A stretch of 64,000 bases of DNA from Bolinopsis microptera (taxonomy: Eukaryota; Ctenophora; Tentaculata; Lobata; Bolinopsidae). Location: the NCBI RefSeq assembly GCF_026151205.1, contig NC_087078.1:4605675-4669674 (forward strand), in the 5' to 3' direction. Shown here one piece after another: positions 55,515-64,000 of this stretch (position 1 is the first letter of the stretch; the number at the start of each line of letters is the position of its first letter). Made by a program: the position numbers and the translations under genes. The notes beneath the pieces were generated by a model. That model saw only the letters and a list, made by a program, of their open reading frames with translations. It did not search any database and was not told the DNA's origin.

Positions 55515-58500
55515 ATCTCGTTAGCTTTTCGTGTTAAAAGCGATTTCTCAACGGTTATCACCTCTCTAGATGATTCTTAAAACATTTGGACACTATTGCA
55601 TTTTTGAAAAAAATGCAATAGTGGCGTTTTTCGCCACACCCTTTTTCAGGGTTTTGCGGTCAGTCGAATTTTTGTATTTCAGCCCAGGAAGGTCTTAAAG
55701 ACTATTCCGATACACCAAAATGTGCCTAATAGCCACATTTATATACAACTTATGAAGCAACATGTACCTTAAAATGCTTCATTTCGGAAATATGGCCGAA
55801 AAAACGGTTTTTGGCTTGACGCAGTTCATAATTTCCGTGATTTTTGGCATTTCCGCCTAGGAAGGTCGTAGAGACTATTCTGATACACCAAAATGTACAT
55901 AATGGCCGCATTGATATACAACTTATGAAGCAACATATACCCTAAAAGGCTTATTTTCGGAAATATGGCTGAAAAACGGATTTTTGCCAAGCGAAAATAA
56001 CAATATTCACAAATGGGCTATTGGACTGTTGTCTGTTGACTAGAAAGGTCTTAAAGACTCATGAGCAACATTTGTCACAAGATGTAAGATGAGTCACTTT
56101 GTGTCTAGAAACTCCAACAAAAATTGGAGAATGATCTACTTTATTGGGTTCTCTCTTAATGGGCCAAGCCAGAAGCATATTTGTGTCTTACGAAAGGGCA
56201 ATTTTTCAAAATTACGGTTTCTTAAGGTCAAAGGGTCGGCTGCTAACAGCAAATTGTTCGCAATTGCCGACTCATGCACGTCATATAGTTATACTGAAAA
56301 ACGCTCACTTTAGGAGTCATCAGTAAATAAGTTTAACTACTGCATGATTTGTGAAAACTCCAACAATTAATTTTCATTGGCACCAATTTAGCCAAAATGT
56401 AATGACCAGAATTCAACTTTTGATTTATTTCCTGATTCCATGAAACCATGATATATACTAAGAATACCGGACCTAAAATAATTTGGCACTGGATCCGGGC
56501 CAGACTGTTGCTTGACCACTGACCAGTACCCCAGGCCACTATAATTATAATTGACTTCACTGCCTCGACCAATATTGGTCTGTAATCCCTGGATTGAGAT
56601 CTGTTGGCTGCAGTTTAATTTAGCTCATTTACCATAATAGTAATACCGCAGTGCAGTGGTTTGGTTCGCATATATTTTCCCATCGTATGATAATGTGTGT
56701 CATTCCCTCGTTTTTTATCAATTGGTTACTGGCTGTCTCTTTTGTTGTTACAGCTGCCTCGACAGTCGACATCTTATCTAGGGCACTAATAAATTAGTAC
56801 TAGAACATTAGAACTGTAATTCTAGAACTTCAGATTAAGATTTCTTGGCCGAATGGCAGGGTTCGAGATTCGACTCTAAAACGTTCAGTTTAGGAGTGAT
56901 TAGTAGATAACAACTGCATGGTATGGGAAAAATCCAACTAGTCAAGGATCATGCTGAATCAAAGTGTTCCTCGACTTGAACTTAAGTCTTGTAACCTACT
57001 GGAGTTTGGGCCACTGAACCGAATACGACCTGATATTAATTTTAGGATGTCAGGAAATTCATTAAGATTTTTATTCTTTGGTTTTTCAATTGTGCTACGA
57101 ATCCGAGTTTGAGTTGATAACACCGAATTTCCTGTTTGACTCTCAAAGAGAGGAACCAAGGCCTAGGTTCCTCTTTTTGGCTCTGAGATCCAACTTTAAG
57201 ATCGGACTTCGGAGATCCTCGCGTCGGAAATCATGTAAGTGTAACATCAGTACCGGAGATCAGACTTTTTTACTTGATATTGGACCTTTAAATCTAATTA
57301 TATATTCGAAACAGCACGGGAATTAAACAGGAATTAAATTAAACAGGAATTAAACATGCACGGGATGTAACCAAGGTTAAGTGAGATGCGATATACCAGC
57401 TTTCGGGGTTACAAAACCCCATGAAAGGCAGGCATAACATCCTAAATCCTCAAGCTATCCTCACGTTGACCATCTAGGTCCAGACTCCAGCCTCTCATTA
57501 AAAACCAGCTATTAGTATTAGGCCCGAGATCCGTAGTGTCCCGTAAGTAAGAGATCGTTCAGATTTTGATCCCCTCCCCGCTCTAAAGTCCACTTTACCC
57601 AAAGCTGGAAAAATTTCACATGTGAAACCTCAATAGCTAAATCAGCATCTCGAGACCTTCTATTATACAGGGTGGGCCAAAAGTCAGTACCCATACGTTG
57701 GGTCTTATACCTCCGCCGTGTTTTATATTTTAGAGTTGTTGCTTTACAGATGGCATACTGTACCTACTTGTTCGAGGATATATATATATATAGCCCATGC
57801 CCCAGATAAGATCTTGAGGCAGCTCACAGCTATAATAATAGAAGAACTAGCCAGTCACCACTTGATTAAAAAACGAGGGAATGACACGCAATATCATTAT
57901 CATACGATGGGAAAATCTATGCGACTGAAAAAAGAATATGTGGTCATTCTGAAGTGGGAACCAAACCACTGCGGTATTATAGGAAATTAGCTAAATTTAA
58001 CTGCAGCCAACAGATCTCAATCCAGGGATTACAGACCAATATTGGTCGAGACAGCGAAATCAATCATAATTATAAAGTGGGGTACTGGTCAGCGGTCAAG
58101 CAACAGTCTGGCCCGGATCCAGTGCCGATTTATTTTAGGCCCGGTATTCTTGGTACATATATCATGGTTTCATGGCACGAATAAATAAAAAGTTTGAAGT
58201 TGAATTTTGGTTTGGCACACATTCTATTTAAATCATGGTGCCAATGAAAATTAACTGTTGGAGTTTTCACAAATCATGCAGTAGTTCAACTTATTTACTG
58301 ATGACTCCTAAAGTGAGCGTTTTTCAGTATAACTATATGACGTGCATGAGTCGGCAATTGCAAACAATTTGCTGTTAGCGGCCGACCCTTTGACCTTAAG
58401 AAACCGTAATTTTGAAAAATTGCCCTTGCGTAAGACACAAATATGCTGCTGGCTTGGCCCATTAAGAGAGATGCCCAATAAAGTAGATCATTCTCCAATT

Positions 58501-59103
58501 TTTGTAGGAGTTTCTGGACACAAAGTGAGTCATCTTACATCTTGTGACAAATGTTGCTCATGAGTCTTTAAGACCTTTCTAGTTAACAGTCCAATAGCCC
58601 ATTTGTGAATATTGTCATTTTTCGCTCGGCAAAAATCCGTTTTTCAGCCACATTTCCGAAAATAAGCCTTTAAGGGTATATATGTTGCTTCATAAGTTGT
58701 ATATCAATGCGGCCATTATGTACATTTTGGTGTATCAGAATAGTCTCTACGACCTTCCTAGGCGGAAATGCCAAAAATCACGGAAATTATGAACTGCGTC
58801 AAGCCAAAAACCGTTTTTTCGGCCATATTTCCGAAATGAAGCATTTTAAGGTACATGTTGCTTCATAAGTTGTATATAAATGTGGCTATTAGGCACATTT
58901 TGGTGTATCGGAATAGTCTTTAAGACCTTCCTGGGCTGAAATACAAAAATTCGACTGACCGCAAAACCCTGAAAAAGGGTGTGGCCGAAAACGCCACTAT
59001 TGCAATTTTTTCAAAAATGCAATAGTGTCCAAATGTTTTAAGAATCATCTAGAGAGGTGATAACCGTTGAGAAATCGCTTTTAACACGAAAAGCTAACGA
59101 GAT
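55515..59103. repeat. 3.6-kb inverted repeat
   Basis: The left arm (55515-56785) and right arm (about 57797-59103) are inverted copies with few mismatches and short indels, for example ATCTCGTTAGCTTTTCGTGT, AAGGGTCGGC.GCTAACAGC and CATTCCCTCGTTTTTTA with their complements. The loop is about 1.0 kb (56786-57796). No long reading frame survives; GGGTGGGCCAAAAGTCAGTA at 57671 in the loop resembles a mariner-type end without partner. Confidence 0.85.
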
Positions 59104-59214
59104 AGCCTTTTAGAACGGTTGGGATCCGACTAAATGGTACAAACATTTTAAAAATCCAAGCAAGTTTATTTTTATCGTGCACCCCCTATCGTTATCACTG
59201 CTTGGAGATTAACG

Positions 59215-59335
59215 TCACTAAGAAGTAAATGAAGTGTTGTGACGTCACCAGGAAGTAAGGCAGCTGTTGTGACGTCACCAGGAAGCAAGGCAAGTGTTGT
59301 GACGTCATCATGAAGCAAGGCAGCTGTTGTCAAGT
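59215..59335. repeat. GTGACGTCACCAGGAAG repeat
   Basis: Three to four imperfect copies of about 36 bp, each with GTGACGTCA. Confidence 0.8.
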
Positions 59336-59534
59336 GGACTGATTTGCAGTAGTCTGATCAGGTAACTCAATACTAGTTTAGAATCACGCAGCTGCCTCTC
59401 TGTGTAATGTAACTTTAGGTAACCATGGTACCACTCTCAGTGTTTTGTATAATAGCTGCTTAGCGTCGTGTTGCCAATGGCAACGGGTATAAACGGTCAC
59501 ATGATCAAGACTGACCAATGGTGTAGGATGACCA

Positions 59535-59912
59535 CTCTCTGACTTGCTTTCTCCAGTACTGTATTGAAATCACCCACTCTCTGGCGTGTTCCCTTCGGTA
59601 CTGTATTGAAATCACCCACTCTCTGGCGTGCTTCCTCCAGTACTGTATTGAAATCACCCACTCTCTGGCGTGTTTCCTCCAGTACTGTATTGAAATCACC
59701 CACTCTCTGGCGTGCTTCCTCCAGTACTGTATTGAAATCACCCACTCTCTGGCGTGTTCCCTTCAGTACTGTATTGAAATCACCCACTCTCTGGCGTGCT
59801 TCCTCCAGTACTGTATTGAAATCACCCACTCTCTGGCGTGCTTCCTCCAGTACTGTATTGAAATCACCCACTCTCTGGCGTGTTTCCTCCAGTACTGTAT
59901 TGAAATCACCCA
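59535..59912. repeat. 42-bp minisatellite
   Basis: Nine copies of a unit beginning TACTGTATTGAAATCACCCA. The unit is 14 codons, so open frames on both strands are shadows. It abuts a heptamer array. Confidence 0.96.
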
Positions 59913-60242
59913 TACTACATACTACATACTACATACTACATACTACATACTACATACTACATACTACATACTACATACTACATACTACATACTACATACT
60001 ACATACTACATACTACATACTACATACTACATACTACATACTACATACTACATACTACATACTACATACTACATACTACATACTACATACTACATACTAC
60101 ATACTACATACTACATACTACATACTACATACTACATACTACATACTACATACTACATACTACATACTACATACTACATACTACATACTACATACTACAT
60201 ACTACATACTACATACTACATACTACATACTACATACTACAT
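59911..60242. repeat. Heptamer microsatellite (ACTACAT)n
   Basis: About 47 perfect copies. Confidence 0.97.
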
Positions 60243-60897
60243 TACTTTGTTGCTCTGACACATCACTATTATAACATGACCACAAATATGGCCACGGAGA
60301 TCAATCTCTATTATAATTATTCCAAGTCAAATTAATCAGAAACTTCCCGACTTGTATAATGCACCTGCTACATTTATAATGGAATCACCGAATCATCAAA
60401 TCAGGTGAAAATTTGTCATGGTAAGGTGCTAGGTGGTAATATAGAAGGAGAGCGTAACCATGGTAACCGTTAGCAGGTAACGTGATATTGTGTGATCAGT
60501 ACATTATCGCAGACGTGCACTTACAATAGCAATACTAGTCCCTATACACAATACTACAACTACTAGTACTAGCAGTGGTGTAACTAGCTGCATCTCTCTG
60601 CAGTACCAGTACACTTGAAGATTAAATACCACCTTAATAAAGCGGTCAGTTTAATAATCATCAGAGAGAGAAACTCATATTTAGTGAGCTCTGTGTGTGT
60701 ATTTGATGTGTTAGTAAGTTCGCTTTTCTGGTAATTTATTGATAATATATTGCTTGCCAGCACTGGGATTGATAGTTTATTTGTGTTTGTTTCGGTGCTT
60801 TACTTATTGCTTACTTAGGGGTGGTTCACATATTACGTAATCAGCTGAGGGGAGGGGGGAGGGTGAAAATGTTCCAAAAAATGATTACGTATTCTCG
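60243..60897. other. Intergenic
   Basis: No gene. Contains a fragment (60822-60850, GGTTCACATATTACGTAATC) of the MITE family at 40500-40658. Confidence 0.5.
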
Positions 60898-61095
60898 CAC
60901 TTTAATACTTGATTTACAGTAGCACTTTAATACTTGATATACAGTAGCACTTCAATACTTGATATACAGGAGCACTTTAATACTTGATTTACAGTAGCAC
61001 TTTAATACTTGATAAACAGTAGCACTTTAATACTTGATTTACAGCAGCACTTTAATACTTGATAAACATTAAACATGAATAGCACTTTAATACTT
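60898..61095. repeat. 25-bp minisatellite
   Basis: About seven copies of AGCACTTTAATACTTGATATACAGT, followed at about 55 bp by the stop codon of the RTE-like element. Confidence 0.9.
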
Positions 61096-61151
61096 GATAT
61101 ATACAGCCTACATACATACATGTTACATGGCGAGATCTCCATCCAAAAGGA

Positions 61152-64000
61152 TTAGTCTGCGTCGACTGCGTCATTACTTTGTATTATACAACTTCGGCGG
61201 GTAACATTTCTCCATCCCTTTCGGTCTGCAGCTAATCTTCTCATACAATCAATCGTGAGTCCATTACGATCCAATCTCTGCTCAGCATCCTCAATGAATA
61301 CATCATTTAAGCTCTTCCTAGGCCTGCCTCTTGATCTCTTCCCATGCTTGGGTTTCCATTCAAGTAAATAGTTGGGCAACCGATCTTCAGGCATTCTACT
61401 GACATGTCCAAACCAACGCAGCCGTTTTGTTGTTATTATGTCAGCAAGGGCAGTTATTGATGCCCTTCTTAAAACATCCTCATTACTTACTCGATGGAAC
61501 CACCTCACTCTCAGGATTCTTCTTAAGCAGTACTGATGGAAAGACTCCAATCTTCTTGTCTGCACTTGAGTCGTGTTCCATATCTCACATCCATAGGTCA
61601 GAATGGTAAGAACAGCTGCGATGTAGATTCGCACTTTGTTGTTAATGCTTATGTTCTTATTCTTCCAAATGTTGTTGAGTTGGTTAAAAGCTCCGGTTGC
61701 TTTTCCAATCCTGACACTTATTTCTTTATCAATCTTGCCATCTGATGTAATTTTGGCACCCAAATAAGTGAATTGAGTGACCTGCTTTGCAGAGTTTCCA
61801 TCGACAGTTATATCTATGGTCCTATTCTCTGGGAGTGGGTGCTGCGATGTATCTTTCCCAATGACCATGATCTCTGTTTTCTTTGCGTTCATCTTTAAAC
61901 CCCCAAGTCCACAGTATTTCGCAATATTGTCCGTAGTTTCTTGCAGTCCTTCAACAGTGTCATCCATTCCTGCGATGTCATCAGCATAGTCAAGATCAAT
62001 GACACATTTTTCCGGTTGTCTGGAACTTTGTCTGTACTGAAGTGTAAAACCACAGGATATATTCTTAAACTTCTCTGCAAGTTCTAATCCCCAGTTAAGT
62101 ACAAGATTAAAAATAGGGGGCCCTTGCACATCACCTTGTCCAGTCCCCGAATCGACATCAAACCATCTTGTCAATTCTCCATTGACACGAACTGCACTTT
62201 CAGTTGCTCTAAAGAACGCTTTGAAAACATTGATATATTTTGTCGGAAGACCATAATGTTCAAAAGCTTTCCAAATAAAGTCACGATTGATTGAATCAAA
62301 AGCAGCTTTAAAATCAATAAAGTTTATGTACAAAGGGACGTTGAATTCTATACAATTGTGTATTATACAATGAAGTGAGTACAGCTGATCTATACAAGAA
62401 CGGTTTCTCCTGAAACCACACTGATTCTCTCTGAGTAATTTTTCAAGCCCATTACTCAGTCTTTTTAAGGGGGGGGGGGGGGCCAATGGATATTTTTTTG
62501 TGAAACTTGATTTCAAGATAGCAGTTGACCAACAAACTAAGACCAGTGACCGAACTTTTGAGGGGGTCCCGGACCCCAACCGCCAAACGATGCCCGCAGG
62601 GCAGCCACGCCCATATTTGGTCCAAATTAGGCCCAATTTAGCCAAATACTCTGAACATGCCCAAAACCCAAATTTTAGGTGCTCTACTTGTAGCTAGTGG
62701 TCTCTTGAAGTCGTATATGAAATTTCATCAAGATTGGACAAAAAATGACTGAGTTATGAGCCAAAAACCATATGCCCATATTTGGGCATACGCACCAAAT
62801 TTGGTAGATTTCGTCCCATAAATTGGTCAAATATCAATATTTTTCACTGAAACTTACTTTATATGAAAGGTAAGCCTAAACTACATATTCTCTGTAAGTT
62901 ATAGCTTTATATCTGTTTAAATGTGGATACTAAGGCGAAAAGACCACAAAAAATGAACTAAATTGCCCATATCTTGGTTCGCGATATTCGCGGAATTGAT
63001 CTCATTAAAATTGTAACAACTCAATCAGTTTTCAAAATTTTTCCATGAAATTTTCGGAATCGACTCGAAATCGCATTTCCACCTTAGTTTGAGAATAGAT
63101 TTTTGATTAAGGCCTCAAAAAAAATTTGGCGGCCAAATTCTGAATTTCTCCGGGAAAATTTTGGAATTTGGCCGCCAATTTTTTTTGGAGGCCTAAATCA
63201 AAAATCTGTTCTCAAACTAAGGTGGAAATGCGATTTCGAGTCGATTCCGAAAATTTCATGGAAAAATTTTGAAAACTGATCGAGTTGTTACAATTTTAAT
63301 GAGATCAATTCCGCGAATATCGCGAACCAAGATATGGGCAATTTAGTTCATTTTTTGTGGTCTTTTCGCCTTAGTATCCACATTTAAACAGATATAAAGC
63401 TATAACTTACAGAGAATATGTAGTTTAGGCTTACCTTTCATATAAAGTAAGTTTCAGTGAAAAATATTGATATTTGACCAATTTATGGGACGAAATCTAC
63501 CAAATTTGGTGCGTATGCCCAAATATGGGCATATGGTTTTTGGCTCATAACTCAGTCATTTTTTGTCCAATCTTGATGAAATTTCATATACGAGTTCAGG
63601 AGACCACTAGCTACAAGTAGAGCACCTAAAATTTGGGTTTTGGGCATGTTCAGGGTATTTGGCTAAATTGGGCCTAATTTGGACCAAATATGGGCGTGGC
63701 TGCCCCGCAGGCACCGTTTGGCGGTTAGGGTCCGGGACCCCCTCAAAAGTTCGGTCACTGGTCCTAGTTTGTTGGTCAACTGCTATCTCGAAATCAAGTT
63801 TCACAAAAAAATATCCATTGGCCCCCCCCCCCTTAACAACACAATTTGGAATAACTTTGATATAGTTGAGCGTAAAGTTATACCTCTGTTATTGTTGCAA
63901 TATGTGAGGTCCCCTTTCTTTGGGATGATGGTGATTATTCCTTTTCTCCAATCATTAGGAATATCCTCACTTTTCCACACAGTTTCAAAAAGATCCTTTA
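61152..64000 (-). CDS. RTE-like non-LTR retrotransposon polymerase, interrupted by a palindrome, 5' end outside window
   Basis: Two minus-strand segments, 63837-64000 and 61152-62464, encode one reverse transcriptase. The first reads LFETVWKSEDIPNDWRKG, IIPKKGDL, NNNRGITL. The second has NQCGFRRNRSCIDQL, FIDFKAAFDSINRDFIW, SGTGQGDVQGPPIFNL and the catalytic DYADDIAGM. A C-terminal tail follows (TYLGAKITSDG, LTYGCEIWN, LRWFGHVSRMP, RGRPRKSLND). Between them lies the TTAA-flanked palindrome (62469-63832). The two halves are in the same frame if the palindrome and one TTAA are removed, and there are no stops in either half. The first 60 residues of the longer computed frame (from 62645) come from the palindrome and are not part of the protein. 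The endonuclease would lie to the right of the window. RTE assignment rests on the tail and is moderate. Confidence 0.8.
62469..63832. mobile_element. 1.36-kb TTAA-flanked near-perfect palindrome (copy B)
   Basis: Flanked by TTAA at 62465-62468 and 63833-63836, with ends of 14 G (left) and 12 C (right). The two 670-bp halves are inverted copies with only scattered differences, centred near 63150 (GGCGGCCAAATTC on one side, GAATTTGGCCGCC on the other). The arm is homologous to the start of copy A (7255-8169). It has no coding capacity of its own. Confidence 0.9.

Noticed and set aside
57666-57700. Mariner-type end CAGGGTGGGCCAAAAGT
   Set aside because: No inverted partner or TA-flanked second end was found nearby.
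57718-57990. 90-codon frame in the inverted repeat
   Set aside because: No recognisable motif, and the matching region of the other arm is not open.
59497-60274. Frames of 138 and 236 codons on opposite strands
   Set aside because: Products of the 42-bp and 7-bp tandem arrays.
62465-62645. N-terminal extension of the RTE polymerase frame (MAKLGLIWTKYGRG...)
   Set aside because: These codons lie inside the TTAA palindrome, and the same peptide is encoded in the opposite arm at 63659-63820.

Overview
The window is animal (metazoan) nuclear DNA. Genes are split by GT-AG introns, one gene has 16 short exons, and the families found (class C GPCR, VAMP7 longin SNARE, White-like ABCG half-transporter, CR1- and RTE-like retrotransposons) are typical of animals. 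Composition is AT-rich, and introns and intergenic DNA are packed with minisatellites and short inverted-repeat transposons. I cannot name the species. An invertebrate, possibly an early-branching one, is the safest reading.

Four protein genes could be assembled exon by exon with matching phases. (1) A minus-strand gene at 4791-6795 encodes a secreted, probably GPI-anchored protein with cysteine-rich GCC2/GCC3-like modules; its second exon carries a frameshift. (2) A minus-strand class C GPCR at 8927-13066 has 6 exons and 851 residues: signal peptide, Venus-flytrap domain, cysteine-rich domain and seven membrane helices. (3) VAMP7 lies on the plus strand at 28532-37544 with 7 exons and 217 residues; its third intron is 6.9 kb and full of repeats and transposons. 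(4) A White-like ABCG half-transporter lies on the plus strand at 44884-52143 with 16 exons and 652 residues. The left edge (about 484-1240) probably holds the last exons of a fifth, plus-strand gene, and 26287-26496 is a candidate orphan exon. No operon-like or functional link between these neighbours is visible.

Mobile DNA dominates the rest. A CR1-like element (20182-24053) has an intact 1122-residue endonuclease/reverse transcriptase whose start codon overlaps the upstream stop codon (ATGA). An RTE-like element on the minus strand at the right edge is interrupted by a 1.36-kb near-perfect palindrome flanked by TTAA; removing it with one TTAA restores the reading frame. A second member of the same TTAA family sits in a minisatellite at 7255-8169. 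Other elements with terminal inverted repeats include a hAT-type element (2610-4357, 8-bp target duplication), a 2.9-kb element ending 31 bp from a VAMP7 splice acceptor (33640-36549), a 1.66-kb element with palindromic subterminal repeats (24083-25745), an element built of small hairpins (27410-27946), pogo-like and other MITEs, and a 3.6-kb inverted repeat (55515-59103). A tRNA-headed SINE lies at 27972-28330.

Minisatellites are unusually many: at least 18 arrays with units from 6 to 42 bp, the largest being 2.6 kb of a 33-bp unit ending about 320 bp upstream of the ABCG start codon. Most long open frames in the window are shadows of these arrays and were left out.
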